A DNA stretch of 64,000 nucleotides from Rhodococcus wratislaviensis (GCF_900455735.1 NZ_UAUI01000025.1:186001-250000); one strand, 5' to 3'; shown: positions 17,230 through 26,585, numbered from the stretch's first letter. Program-made: numbers and translations. Notes: a model not told the origin generated them from the letters alone.

Positions 17230-18084
17230 TCAGATGCCGGTGCGCCGTACCAGTGCGTCGGTGGCGGACGGTGCGAACGTGCCGAGCAGCCGGAACAGTT
17301 CGGCGTAACTGGGGAGAAGTTCGATCGGCCGGGTGCGCACGGCGGTGACGAACCATTCCGCCGCCTGCTCGGGAGTCAGGGCGGCCATCGCGTCGTAGTC
17401 CGTGGTGGGCGCGATCATCGGCGTCCGGACCAAGGGAAAGTCGAGGGTGGTCACGGAGATTCCGCGGTCGCGCAATTCGGCGCCGAGGCTCCGGCCGAAC
17501 GCGCCGACGGCCGCCTTGGACGCGTGGTAGGCGGAGAACTTGGGCATCACGCCGGCAGGCACGCCCCACGTCGCGACGTTGATGATGTGGCCCTTGCGGC
17601 GCTCGATCATGGAGGGGAGCAACGCGAGGGTGAGCCGCGTCGAGCCGAAGTAGTTGACGGCCATGGTGCGTTCGAAGTCGTGGAAGCGATCCAACGAGTC
17701 CTCGACCGTCCGCCGGATCGACCGCCCGGCGTTGTTGACGAGTACGTCGACGGGGCCGATCTCCCCGAGCACGTGAGCGACGAGGGCGTCGACGGAATCC
17801 GGGTCCGTGAGGTCGCAGGGGACGGCGTGTGCGTCGCAGCCGGACCGCAGGATGTCGTCGCGCACGGACTCGAGGGCGTCGGAGCCGCGGGCCACGAGGA
17901 CGACCTCCGCGCCGAGGGCGGCGAGCCGGCGGGCGGCCGCTTCTCCGACCCCCGAGGAACCGCCGGTGACGAGGATCCGCTTCCCGGCGATGCGGTGGCC
18001 GGTTCCCGGTGCGACTCGGGCGGCCAGTGCGCGCGGGGAGGGAAGGGGGTTGAGCGCGGCATGGGTGAGCAACTGTCGTATCAC
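17230..18084 (-). CDS. Short-chain dehydrogenase/reductase with atypical active-site serine
   Basis: This 284-residue NAD(P)-dependent oxidoreductase has the cofactor motif TGGSSGVG near residue 40, NNAG near 118, and YHASK for the catalytic Tyr and Lys. The usual catalytic Ser is missing: the strand reads NVATWGV, with Thr one position from the expected site. GTG 18084 is chosen because longer upstream frames overlap the divergent TIGR03084 gene. A leading IRQLLTHAALNPLPSP segment precedes the Rossmann fold, as in mycobacterial SDRs linked to lipid genes. It shares the intergenic dyad at 18126-18149 with the acyl-CoA operon. Confidence 0.85.
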   Translation of the reverse strand: MIRQLLTHAALNPLPSPRALAARVAPGTGHRIAGKRILVTGGSSGVGEAAARRLAALGAEVVLVARGSDALESVRDDILRSGCDAHAVPCDLTDPDSVDALVAHVLGEIGPVDVLVNNAGRSIRRTVEDSLDRFHDFERTMAVNYFGSTRLTLALLPSMIERRKGHIINVATWGVPAGVMPKFSAYHASKAAVGAFGRSLGAELRDRGISVTTLDFPLVRTPMIAPTTDYDAMAALTPEQAAEWFVTAVRTRPIELLPSYAELFRLLGTFAPSATDALVRRTGI

Positions 18085-18125
18085 GTGACCAGCGTGGCAG
18101 CTCTCCGGACGATCCGCAGCCAAAT

Positions 18126-18149
18126 AACAATCAATCGTGCTTGCTTTTT
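18126..18149. promoter_or_regulatory. 24-bp dyad, candidate TetR operator of the acyl-CoA operon
   Basis: The half-sites follow AANAANCAANC and GNTTGNTTNTT around two central bases, with 17 of 24 positions matching the reverse complement. The dyad lies 26 bp before the ATG of the first operon gene and 41 bp before the divergent SDR start. CAAGCAAGC-type dyads of this kind are known targets of TetR regulators controlling acyl-CoA catabolism in actinobacteria. The likely binder is the TetR protein encoded at the end of the operon. Confidence 0.6.
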
Positions 18150-18175
18150 TATTGGGTCGGTGTGATGCTGGTCGC

Positions 18176-18967
18176 ATGGCTGAACTGCAGAGGTTCATCG
18201 ACGACTTGTGCGCCGAGAGCGATTCACTGGACGCCCTGGTCGCCGACCTCCCCGACTCCCGCTGGGCCGATCCGACACCGGCCGAGGGCTGGACCATCGC
18301 CCACCAGATCGGACATCTGCTGTGGACCGACGAGGCCGCCCTCCTGGCGATCACCGACCCCGACGGCTTCACCGAGCAACTGGCGGTGGCCGCCTCGAAC
18401 CCGGGCGGCTTCGTCGATGCCGGCGCCGCCGAGCACGCCCGGCGGGAACCCGCGGAACTGCTCGCCGCTTGGCGCTCGGCCCGGGCTCGGCTCGCGGAGG
18501 CTCTCCTGGCGGTGCCGCCGGGACAGAAGATCCTCTGGTACGGCCCGCCGATGAAGGCGGCGTCGATGGCCACCGCCCGGTTGATGGAGACGTGGGCGCA
18601 CGGCCAGGATGTCGCCGACGCGCTCTCGGCGGCGCGCACACCCACCGAGCGGTTGAAGAGCATCGCCCACCTCGGTGTCCGCACCCGCGACTTCGCCTAC
18701 GCCGTCAACGAACTCGCCCCACCCGCCGAAGAGTTCCGCGTCGAGCTCACCGCCCCCGACGGAGTGTCCGTCTGGACGTGGGGCCCCGAGGACGCCGCGC
18801 AGAAGGTCACCGGCCCCGCCGAGGACTTCTGCCTGCTCGTCACCCAGCGCGCGAACCGGGCGGATCTCGCCCTCGAGGCCACCGGCGCCGACGCGGACGC
18901 GTGGCTGAACATCGCTCAGGCCTTCGCGGGCCCCGCGGGCGGCGGCCGTGAGGCGGGAACCCGATGA
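18176..18967 (+). CDS. TIGR03084-family protein, DinB/mycothiol-enzyme-like
   Basis: This 263-residue protein belongs to the actinobacterial family with an N-terminal DinB-like four-helix bundle, as in mycothiol-dependent maleylpyruvate isomerases. WTIAHQIGHLLWTDEAAL near residue 40 and METWAHGQDVADAL near 140 supply the His residues that bind metal in this fold. The C-terminal region has a steroid-carrier-like composition. The founding family members sit next to acyl-CoA genes, as here. ATG 18176 is preferred over an upstream frame. Its stop overlaps the next start as ATGA. The function in the pathway is not established. Confidence 0.8.
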   Translation: MAELQRFIDDLCAESDSLDALVADLPDSRWADPTPAEGWTIAHQIGHLLWTDEAALLAITDPDGFTEQLAVAASNPGGFVDAGAAEHARREPAELLAAWRSARARLAEALLAVPPGQKILWYGPPMKAASMATARLMETWAHGQDVADALSAARTPTERLKSIAHLGVRTRDFAYAVNELAPPAEEFRVELTAPDGVSVWTWGPEDAAQKVTGPAEDFCLLVTQRANRADLALEATGADADAWLNIAQAFAGPAGGGREAGTR

Positions 18968-20670
18968 CCGTGCGGATCGGCAACTGCTCCGGCTTCTACG
19001 GCGACCGCCTGTCGGCGATGCGCGAGATGCTCGAAGGCGGCGAGCTCGACTATCTGACCGGCGACTACCTCGCCGAACTCACCATGCTGATCCTCGGCCG
19101 CGACCGCATGAAGGACCCGAACCGCGGCTACGCGAAGACGTTCCTCCGTCAGGCGGAAGACTGCCTCGGGCTGGCCCTGGACAAGGGGGTCCGCATCGTC
19201 GCCAACGCCGGCGGGCTCAACCCGGCCGGTCTCGCGGACGCGTTGCGGGAGGTCAACGACAAGCTGGGGCTGCAGGCGACGATCGCCCACGTCGAAGGCG
19301 ACGACCTGATCGGCCGGGCCGCCGAACTGGGGCTGGGCAGCCCGCTGACCGCCAACGCCTACCTCGGCGCGTGGGGCATCGTCGACTGCCTGAACGCCGG
19401 CGCCGACGTGGTCGTGACCGGACGGGTCACCGACGCGTCGGTGATCGTGGGCCCGGCCGCCGCGCACTTCGGCTGGCAGCGAGACGCTTTCGACCAGCTC
19501 GCCGGTGCCGTGGTGGCGGGGCACGTCATCGAGTGCGGCACCCAGGCGACGGGTGGCAACTACGCGTTCTTCACCGAGATCGACGACCTCGATCGTCCCG
19601 GATTCCCGATCGCCGAGATCGACTCGGACGGATCGTCCGTCATCACCAAGCACCCCGGGACGGGCGGCGCCGTGAACGTCGGCACCGTCACCGCGCAGTT
19701 GCTGTACGAGATCACGGGTGGCCGCTACGCCGGTCCCGACGTGACCGCGCGAATCGACTCCGCCGCACTGTCGCAGGACGGCCCCGACCGCGTGCGCATC
19801 AGTGGCGTCACCGGGGAGCCGCCGCCGCCGCAGCTCAAGGTGTCGCTGAACACGCTCGCGGGATTCCGCAACGAGGCTGTATTCGTCCTCACCGGCCTCG
19901 ACATCGAGGCCAAGGCGGCCCTGGTGAAGCGGCAGCTCGAAGGGTGGCTTCCCACCCGGCCGGCCGAACTCGACTGGTCGCTCGCCCGCACCGATCATCC
20001 GGACGCCGACACCGAGGAGGCCGCGAGCGCGCTGTTGCGCTGCGTGGTCCGGGATTCCGACGCCAATGCCGTCGGACGTGGATTCTCCTCCGTCGCAGTC
20101 GAAATGGCACTCGCGAGCTACCCCGGCTTCACGCTGACGGCGCCGCCCGGGCAGGGGCAGCCCTACGGCGTGTTCACCCCGGGATACGTGTACGCCAAGG
20201 AGGTGCCGCACGTCGCGGTGCTGCCGGACGGAACGCGCATCGACATCGAACCCGCCACCGACGTCCGGGAACTCGAGGACGTCGCCGAACCCGCGCTCCC
20301 GCAGCCTCGGGGCGGCGAACCCACGGTGCGGGTCGCGCTCGGCACCATCGCCGGAGCGCGCAGCGGAGACAAGGGCGGCAACGCGAACGTCGGTGTGTGG
20401 GTGCGCACCGACGAGCAGTGGCGGTGGCTGGCCCACGCGCTGACCGTCGACGAAGTGAAGCGCCTTCTCCCGGAGGCCGCCGACCTCACCGTCACGAGGT
20501 ATGTGCTGCCGAAACTGCGCGCCGTCAACTTCGTGATCGAGGGAATCCTCGGACAGGGCGTCGCGTCCCAGGCCCGGTTCGACCCGCAGGCCAAGGGTCT
20601 CGGCGAATGGCTGAGATCCCGGCACCTCGACATACCGGAAGCACTCCTCCCCGAAGGGACAACGTTGTGA
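18964..20670 (+). CDS. AtuA-like protein (DUF1446), acyclic terpene utilisation family
   Basis: This 568-residue protein starts VRIGNCSGFYGDRLSAMREMLEGGELDYLTGDYLAELTM, the conserved opening of AtuA/DUF1446 proteins, and continues with VANAGGLNPAGLADALR and IECGTQATGGNYAFF. AtuA belongs to the citronellol/geraniol degradation cluster of Pseudomonas, but its chemistry is undefined. Here it sits between the TIGR03084 protein and an acyl-CoA dehydrogenase with 4-nt overlaps on both sides. A comparable protein (Rv0976c) adjoins the accD2/accA2 genes of M. tuberculosis, so it belongs to a branched acyl-CoA carboxylation pathway. Confidence 0.85.
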   Translation: MTVRIGNCSGFYGDRLSAMREMLEGGELDYLTGDYLAELTMLILGRDRMKDPNRGYAKTFLRQAEDCLGLALDKGVRIVANAGGLNPAGLADALREVNDKLGLQATIAHVEGDDLIGRAAELGLGSPLTANAYLGAWGIVDCLNAGADVVVTGRVTDASVIVGPAAAHFGWQRDAFDQLAGAVVAGHVIECGTQATGGNYAFFTEIDDLDRPGFPIAEIDSDGSSVITKHPGTGGAVNVGTVTAQLLYEITGGRYAGPDVTARIDSAALSQDGPDRVRISGVTGEPPPPQLKVSLNTLAGFRNEAVFVLTGLDIEAKAALVKRQLEGWLPTRPAELDWSLARTDHPDADTEEAASALLRCVVRDSDANAVGRGFSSVAVEMALASYPGFTLTAPPGQGQPYGVFTPGYVYAKEVPHVAVLPDGTRIDIEPATDVRELEDVAEPALPQPRGGEPTVRVALGTIAGARSGDKGGNANVGVWVRTDEQWRWLAHALTVDEVKRLLPEAADLTVTRYVLPKLRAVNFVIEGILGQGVASQARFDPQAKGLGEWLRSRHLDIPEALLPEGTTL

Positions 20671-21815
20671 GCGTGTGGGATACACCCGAGCGGCAGGAAC
20701 TGCGCAAGACGGTGCGCAGCTTCGTCGAACGACAGATACTGCCGCACCTGGACGAGTGGGAGCGCGACGGCGAACTGCCCCGCGCGCTGCACCGGGAGGC
20801 CGCCGAGCTGGGACTGCTCGGCGCCGGTTTCCCCGAATCCGTCGGGGGCGAGGGCGGAGACCTCGTCGACGCCGTGCTGATCTGCGAGGAGTTCCACCAG
20901 GCGGGGGCATCGGGTGGCGCGTTCGCTTCCCTGTTCACGTCGGGAATCGCGCTACCGCACCTCGCCGCGGCCGGTGACCCGGAGCAGATCGAGAAGTGGG
21001 TCCGCCCCACCCTGCGCGGCGAGCTCGTCGGCTCGCTCGCCATCACCGAACCCGGCGGCGGTTCCGACGTCGGGCATCTGCGGACCACCGCGGTCCGCGA
21101 CGGCGACCACTTCGTCGTCAACGGGTCCAAGACGTTCATCACGTCCGCCGTCCGGGCCGACTTCGTGGTCACCGCCGTCCGCACCGGCGGTCCCGGCGCA
21201 TCCGGGGTCTCACTGCTCGTGATCGAGAAGGGCACACCGGGTTTCGAGGTGGCACGCAAACTCGACAAGATGGGCTGGCGTGCTTCGGACACGGCCGAGT
21301 TGTCGTTCGTGGACGCACGGGTGCCCGCCGCCAACCTGGTCGGCGAGGAGAACAGCGGGTTCGCGCAGATCGCTCAGGCGTTCCTCACCGAGCGCATCGC
21401 CCTCGCCGCGCAGGCCTATTCGAGCGCGCAACGGTGCCTCGACCTCACGCTGCAGTGGGTGCGGGACCGCGAGACGTTCGGCCGTCCGCTGATCAGCAGG
21501 CAGTCGGTGCAGAACACGGTCACCGAGATGGCGCGCAAGACCGACGTGGCCCGCGTCTACACCAGAGCGCTGGTGGAGCGTTCGCTCGTGTCGAACGAGG
21601 ACTTCATCGCGGAGGTCTGCTTCGCGAAGAACACCGCCGTCGAGTCGGGCGAGTGGGTGGCCAACCAGGCCGTCCAGCTGTTCGGTGGCCTGGGCTACAT
21701 GCGGGAGAGCGAAGTGGAACGGCAGTACCGCGACATGCGCATCCTCGGAATCGGTGGCGGTACCACCGAGATCCTGACGGGGCTCGCGGCCAAGCGGTTG
21801 GGGTATCAGTCATGA
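20667..21815 (+). CDS. Acyl-CoA dehydrogenase, FadE13-like
   Basis: This 382-residue flavoprotein introduces a 2,3-double bond into an acyl-CoA. LAITEPGGGSDVGHLRTTAV binds FAD and substrate, and a C-terminal QLFGGLGYMRESEVERQYRDMRI carries the FAD-contact signature. The C-terminal site that holds the catalytic Glu in medium-chain enzymes reads GIGGGTTEI, with Gly there. The likely base is instead the Glu of LTERIALAA in helix G, as in isovaleryl- and long-chain-type dehydrogenases. The GTG start overlaps the AtuA stop (GTGA), and the end overlaps the carboxyltransferase start. This fits oxidation of a branched acyl-CoA before carboxylation. Confidence 0.9.
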   Translation: MSVWDTPERQELRKTVRSFVERQILPHLDEWERDGELPRALHREAAELGLLGAGFPESVGGEGGDLVDAVLICEEFHQAGASGGAFASLFTSGIALPHLAAAGDPEQIEKWVRPTLRGELVGSLAITEPGGGSDVGHLRTTAVRDGDHFVVNGSKTFITSAVRADFVVTAVRTGGPGASGVSLLVIEKGTPGFEVARKLDKMGWRASDTAELSFVDARVPAANLVGEENSGFAQIAQAFLTERIALAAQAYSSAQRCLDLTLQWVRDRETFGRPLISRQSVQNTVTEMARKTDVARVYTRALVERSLVSNEDFIAEVCFAKNTAVESGEWVANQAVQLFGGLGYMRESEVERQYRDMRILGIGGGTTEILTGLAAKRLGYQS

Positions 21816-23410
21816 CCACGTTGAAGTCCACCCTGGACACGGGTTCCGAAGAGTACGCCGCGGCGGCGAAGGCCATGACGGAGAAGCTCGCCGAGATCGA
21901 CACCGAGCACACCAAAGCGCTCGCGGGCGGCGGCGAGAAGTACACCGAGCGGCACAAGAAGCGCGGCAAGCTCCTCGCCCGGGAGCGCATCGAACTGCTC
22001 CTCGACCCCGACTCGCCGTTCCTCGAACTGTGCCCGCTCGCGGCGTGGGGCAGCGACTTCCCGGTCGGTGCCAGCACCGTCGTGGGCATCGGTGTGGTGG
22101 AAGGCGTCGAGTGCCTGATCGTCGCCAACGACCCGACGGTCCGCGGCGGCACCAGCAATCCGTGGACGTTGCGGAAGGGATTCCGCGCCAACGACATCGC
22201 CCGGCAGAACCGGCTGCCCGTCATCTCCCTCGTGGAATCCGGCGGCGCGGACCTTCCCACGCAGAAGGAAGTGTTCATTCCCGGTGGCCGCATGTTCCGC
22301 GACCTCACCCAGCTCTCCGCGGCGGGTATCCCGACCATCGCCCTCGTCTTCGGCAACTCGACGGCGGGCGGCGCGTACATCCCCGGCATGTCCGATCACG
22401 TCGTCATGATCAAGGAACGGTCCAAGGTGTTCCTCGCCGGACCGCCGCTCGTCAAGATGGCCACCGGTGAGGAATCCGACGACGAAACCCTGGGCGGCGC
22501 CGAGATGCATGCCCGGAAGTCCGGTCTCGCCGACTACTTCGCGGTCGACGAGCAGGACGCCATCCGGATCGGCCGCAGCATCGTCAAGCGCCTGAACTGG
22601 AAGAAGCAGGGTCCCGCGCCGCGGGCCGAGGTCATCGAACCGCTCGAGGACCCCGAGGAACTGCTCGGCATCGTCCCCGCCGACCTCAAGATCCCGTTCG
22701 ATCCTCGCGAGGTGATCGCCCGCATCGTCGACGGCTCCGATTTCGACGAGTTCAAGCCGATGTACGGGTCGTCACTCGTCACGGGCTGGGCCGAGCTGCA
22801 CGGATATCCGGTGGGCATCCTCGCCAATGCGCGCGGTGTGCTGTTCAGCGAGGAATCGCAGAAGGCCACCCAGTTCATCCAGCTGGCGAACCGCTCGAAC
22901 ACGCCACTGTTGTTCCTGCACAACACGACCGGCTACATGGTGGGCAAGGAGTACGAGGAGGGCGGGATGATCAAGCACGGGTCGATGATGATCAACGCCG
23001 TCTCCAACTCCACCGTCCCGCACATCTCGATCCTGCTCGGCGCGTCCTACGGCGCCGGCCACTACGGCATGTGCGGACGCGCGTTCGACCCGCGTTTCCT
23101 GTTCGCCTGGCCCAGCTCCAAATCCGCCGTCATGGGCGGAGCGCAGCTGGCCGGTGTCATCTCCATCGTCAGCCGCACCTCCGCCGAGGCCCGCGGGCAG
23201 GCGTTCGACGAAGAGGCCGACGCGGGCATGCGCGCCATGATCGAGAACCAGATCGAGGCGGAATCCGTGCCGATGTTCCTGTCCGGTCGCCTCTACGACG
23301 ACGGCGTGATCGACCCGCGCGACACCCGAACCGTGGTGGGAATGTGCCTGTCGGCCATTGCCAACGCCCCGATCGAAGGCGCCGAGAACTTCGGCGTCTT
23401 CCGGATGTGA
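21812..23410 (+). CDS. Acyl-CoA carboxylase carboxyltransferase (beta) subunit, AccD2-like
   Basis: This 532-residue carboxyltransferase moves CO2 from carboxybiotin to an enoyl- or acyl-CoA. Two crotonase-like domains are visible: the N-terminal one with ESGGADLPTQKEVF and GNSTAGGAYIPGMSDHVVMI, and the C-terminal one with LFLHNTTGYMVGKEYEEGGMIKHG and ILLGASYGAGHYGMCGRAFDPRFLF. Its form matches methylcrotonyl/geranyl-CoA carboxylase beta subunits. It overlaps the upstream dehydrogenase by ATGA and precedes the biotin subunit by 8 bp. The order matches accD2 followed by accA2 in mycobacteria, whose substrate is not established. Confidence 0.92.
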   Translation: MTTLKSTLDTGSEEYAAAAKAMTEKLAEIDTEHTKALAGGGEKYTERHKKRGKLLARERIELLLDPDSPFLELCPLAAWGSDFPVGASTVVGIGVVEGVECLIVANDPTVRGGTSNPWTLRKGFRANDIARQNRLPVISLVESGGADLPTQKEVFIPGGRMFRDLTQLSAAGIPTIALVFGNSTAGGAYIPGMSDHVVMIKERSKVFLAGPPLVKMATGEESDDETLGGAEMHARKSGLADYFAVDEQDAIRIGRSIVKRLNWKKQGPAPRAEVIEPLEDPEELLGIVPADLKIPFDPREVIARIVDGSDFDEFKPMYGSSLVTGWAELHGYPVGILANARGVLFSEESQKATQFIQLANRSNTPLLFLHNTTGYMVGKEYEEGGMIKHGSMMINAVSNSTVPHISILLGASYGAGHYGMCGRAFDPRFLFAWPSSKSAVMGGAQLAGVISIVSRTSAEARGQAFDEEADAGMRAMIENQIEAESVPMFLSGRLYDDGVIDPRDTRTVVGMCLSAIANAPIEGAENFGVFRM

Positions 23411-23418
23411 GGCCCGAC

Positions 23419-25428
23419 ATGATCCAGTCCGTACTGGTTGCCAATCGCGGTGAGATCGCCCGCCGCGTCTTCGCCACCTGCCGCCGCGCAGGCATCGGGA
23501 CCGTCGCCGTGTACTCGGACGCCGACGCTCTCAGCCCGCACGTCACCGAGGCCGACACCGCGGTCCGGTTGCCGGGCAACAGTCCCGCCGACACCTACCT
23601 GCGCGGTGACCTCGTCATCGAGGCGGCACTGCTCGCCGGCGCCGATGCCATCCACCCCGGCTACGGGTTCCTCTCCGAGAGCGCGGACTTCGCGCGCGCC
23701 GTCCACGACGCGGGGCTCACGTGGATCGGGCCGCCCGCGCCCGCCATCGAGATGATGGGTTCGAAGGTGGAGTCCAAGAAGATGATGGCCGCCGCCGGAG
23801 TTCCGGTGCTGGCCGAACTCGACCCGGGCGCCGTCACCGAAGCGGACCTGCCGGTGCTCGTCAAGGCGTCCGCAGGCGGCGGCGGACGCGGCATGCGCGT
23901 CGTGCGTGAGCTCGCGGACCTCCCGGAACAGCTGGAAGGCGCCCGCCGCGAAGCGCAATCGGCCTTCGGCGACCCGACCGTGTTCTGCGAGCGCTACCTG
24001 GAAACGGGCAGGCACATCGAGGTCCAGGTGATGGCCGACCGGCACGGAACCGTCTGGGCGGTGGGGGAGCGTGAATGCTCCATCCAGCGGCGGCACCAGA
24101 AGGTGGTGGAAGAGGCGCCGTCACCGTTGGTCGAGGCCGTCCCCGGGATGCGCGAGCGACTGTTCGAGGCCGCCCGGCTCGCGGCGAAGGCCATCGACTA
24201 CGAGGGCGCGGGGACGGTCGAGTTCCTGGCTTCCGGTCGAGCGGAGCGAGGGGGAGACGACCTGGACGACGGGAACTTCTTCTTCCTCGAGATGAACACC
24301 CGGCTGCAGGTGGAACACCCGGTCACCGAATGCACCACCGGCCTCGACCTCGTGGACCTGCAACTGCAGGTGGCGTCCGGGCAGGCGCTCGATGCCGAAT
24401 CGCCCGCCGTGTCCGGTCATTCCATCGAGGTCCGGCTGTACGCGGAGGATCCGGCGCAGAACTGGCAGCCGCAGAGCGGACCGGTCCACCGTCTGGACCT
24501 GCCCGGGAACGCGGTCGAATTCGACGTCCTGCGCTCCCCGGGGATTCGCCTCGACTCCGGCGTGGTCGACGGATCCACCGTCGGCGTGCACTACGACCCG
24601 ATGCTCGCGAAGGTCATCTCGTTCGCGCCCACCCGCACGCAGGCGGCCACCCGGCTGGCCGCGGCCCTGAGCCGCGCGCAGATCCACGGACTGCGCACCA
24701 ACCGCGACCTCCTGGTCAACGTGCTCCGCCACCCGGCATTCCTCGCCGGCGACACGGACACCGCCTTCTTCGACACCCACGGGCTGGACGTGCTGGCGCG
24801 GCCGCTGGCCTCGGCCGACACCGAGCGACTGTCGGCGCTGGCCGCCGCACTCGCGGACGCCGCGCACAACCGTGACGTCGCGACGGTCGACTCGACGCTC
24901 CCCAGCGGATGGCGGAACCTGGCGTCCGCGCCGCAGAGCAAGACGTTCACGGGCGGAGGCGGTGACATCGAGATCCGGTACCTGCTCACCCGGTACGGGC
25001 TGAAGGCCGACGGCTTCGACGACGTCGCGCTCGTGTCGGCCACGGCGCGCCACGTCGTACTCGACGTCGCGGGGCTGCGTCGCTCGTTCGAGGTGTCCCG
25101 GTACGGGGACGACGTGTTCGTCGACTCTGCCCTGGGCCCGGTGGGCCTGCACGCCGCACCGCGATTCACCGATCCGAGCGCCGTCGTCGCCGAGGGGTCG
25201 CTGCTCGCGCCGATGCCGGGTGCCGTCATCCGCCTCGGCGCCGAGGTCGGCGACACCGTGACCGCCGGTCAGCCGATCGTGTGGCTCGAGGCGATGAAGA
25301 TGGAACACACGATCAAGGCACCGGCCTCCGGTGTCCTCACCGAACTGTCCGTGACCGCCGGTCAGCAGGTCGACGTGGGAACGGTCCTGGCAGTAGTCGA
25401 AGCAGCGCAGCCCGAAGGAGAATCATGA
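23419..25428 (+). CDS. Biotin carboxylase/biotin carrier (alpha) subunit, AccA2-like
   Basis: This 669-residue protein carboxylates its own biotin using ATP and bicarbonate. The ATP-grasp biotin carboxylase domain (about 1-450) contains VLVANRGEIARRV, KASAGGGGRGMR, ECSIQRRHQKVVEE and EMNTRLQVEHPVTE. The C-terminal carrier domain has the biotinylation motif EAMKMEH with K627. An extra stretch of about ten residues, rich in Arg, Gly and Asp, splits the usual EFL(A/V)-FFFLEMNTR junction. It coincides with a repeat-like DNA segment at 24235-24262. The reading frame and both flanks are intact, so the enzyme is probably functional. The stop overlaps the next start (ATGA). Confidence 0.92.
   Translation: MIQSVLVANRGEIARRVFATCRRAGIGTVAVYSDADALSPHVTEADTAVRLPGNSPADTYLRGDLVIEAALLAGADAIHPGYGFLSESADFARAVHDAGLTWIGPPAPAIEMMGSKVESKKMMAAAGVPVLAELDPGAVTEADLPVLVKASAGGGGRGMRVVRELADLPEQLEGARREAQSAFGDPTVFCERYLETGRHIEVQVMADRHGTVWAVGERECSIQRRHQKVVEEAPSPLVEAVPGMRERLFEAARLAAKAIDYEGAGTVEFLASGRAERGGDDLDDGNFFFLEMNTRLQVEHPVTECTTGLDLVDLQLQVASGQALDAESPAVSGHSIEVRLYAEDPAQNWQPQSGPVHRLDLPGNAVEFDVLRSPGIRLDSGVVDGSTVGVHYDPMLAKVISFAPTRTQAATRLAAALSRAQIHGLRTNRDLLVNVLRHPAFLAGDTDTAFFDTHGLDVLARPLASADTERLSALAAALADAAHNRDVATVDSTLPSGWRNLASAPQSKTFTGGGGDIEIRYLLTRYGLKADGFDDVALVSATARHVVLDVAGLRRSFEVSRYGDDVFVDSALGPVGLHAAPRFTDPSAVVAEGSLLAPMPGAVIRLGAEVGDTVTAGQPIVWLEAMKMEHTIKAPASGVLTELSVTAGQQVDVGTVLAVVEAAQPEGES
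24235..24262. repeat. 28-bp repeat-like in-frame insertion in the biotin carboxylase gene
   Basis: The segment begins GGTCGAGCGGAGCGAG and ends GAGACGACC, so its ends GGTCG/CGACC are inverted. Purine-rich GAGCGGAGCGAG words of this type recur in actinobacterial genomes as small palindromic repeats. It adds residues absent from related biotin carboxylases between a strand and the EMNTRLQVEHP motif. Calling it a repeat family member is an inference, because only one copy was noticed in this window. Confidence 0.4.
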
Positions 25429-26585
25429 GCTTCATCGAGACCGAAGAACAGAAGGAACTCCGTGCCTCCGTGTCGAGGCTCGGCGAGCGGTTCAACTACG
25501 TCGACTACGTGCTGCCCCGGGCTCGGCGCAGCGAACCGCTGACCGAATTGTGGAACGAGGCGGGCAAACTCGGCTTCCTCGGAGTCAATCTCCCCGAGGA
25601 ATACGGGGGCGGCGGCGCAGGCATCTACGAACTTGCCCTCGTGCAGGAAGAACTCGCGGCCCACGGCGCCGGCCTCCTGCTGGTGGTCGTGTCACCGGCC
25701 ATCTGCGGCACGATCATCGGCAAGTACGGCACCGAGGAGCAGAAGCAGACCTGGCTCCCCGGCCTCGCCGACGGTTCGAAGATCATGGCGTTCGGCATCA
25801 CCGAGGCCGACGCGGGTTCGAACTCGCACCAGATCACGACCACTGCTCGTCGAGACGGCGAGGAGTGGCTGCTGACGGGGAACAAGATCTACATCTCCGG
25901 GGTGGACCAGGCCGATGCCGTCCTCATCGTCGCGCGGACCGAGGACTCGAAGACCGGCAAGCTGAAGCCTGCGCTGTTCATCGTCCCCACCGACGCCGAG
26001 AACTTCGTGAAGACGCCGATGGAGATGGACATCGTCGAGCCCGACCACCAGTTCATGCTGTTCCTCGACGACGTCCGGTTGCCCGCCGACGCGCTCGTCG
26101 GCGAGGCCGACGCGGCGTTGATGCAGCTGTTCGCGGGTCTCAACCCCGAACGCATCCTCGGCGCCGCCATGGCGATCGGCATGGGCCGCTACGCGCTGGA
26201 CGCCGCGGTGCGGTTCGCGAAGGAACGCACGGTGTGGAAGGAACCGATCGGCGCGCACCAGGGCATCTCGCATCCGCTGGCGCAGATCAAGATCGAACTC
26301 GAACTCGCCAAGCTGATGATGCAGAAGGCGGCCGTCCTCTACGACAGCGGCGACGACTTCGGCGCCGCCGAGGCCGCCAACATGGCCAAGTACGCCGCCG
26401 CCGAGGCCAGCATCAAGGCTCTCGATCAGGCCGTCCAGACGCACGGCGGCGCAGGCCTGACCAAGGAATACGGTCTCGCGGCGATGCTCGGTGCGGCACG
26501 CATCGCCCGCGTGGCGCCGGTGAGCCGCGAAATGATCCTCAACTTCGTCTCCCAGCACTCGCTCGGGCTGCCGAAATCGTACTGA
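25425..26585 (+). CDS. Acyl-CoA dehydrogenase, FadE12-like
   Basis: This 386-residue FAD enzyme is the second dehydrogenase of the operon. MAFGITEADAGSNSHQITTTA is the substrate/FAD loop, and QTHGGAGLTKEYGLAAMLGAARIARVAPVSREMIL is the C-terminal signature. The medium-chain catalytic Glu position has Ala (RVAPVS). A helix-G Glu in LNPERILGA is the candidate base, as in the FadE13-like partner. The ATG overlaps the biotin subunit stop, and the stop is shared with the hydratase start (TGATG). Two dehydrogenases with different active sites suggest two oxidation steps in the pathway. Confidence 0.9.
   Translation: MSFIETEEQKELRASVSRLGERFNYVDYVLPRARRSEPLTELWNEAGKLGFLGVNLPEEYGGGGAGIYELALVQEELAAHGAGLLLVVVSPAICGTIIGKYGTEEQKQTWLPGLADGSKIMAFGITEADAGSNSHQITTTARRDGEEWLLTGNKIYISGVDQADAVLIVARTEDSKTGKLKPALFIVPTDAENFVKTPMEMDIVEPDHQFMLFLDDVRLPADALVGEADAALMQLFAGLNPERILGAAMAIGMGRYALDAAVRFAKERTVWKEPIGAHQGISHPLAQIKIELELAKLMMQKAAVLYDSGDDFGAAEAANMAKYAAAEASIKALDQAVQTHGGAGLTKEYGLAAMLGAARIARVAPVSREMILNFVSQHSLGLPKSY

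Noticed and set aside
21806..22510. Minus-strand 234-codon frame opposite the carboxyltransferase
   Set aside because: Composition is typical of antisense frames in GC-rich DNA, and it overlaps a strongly conserved gene.
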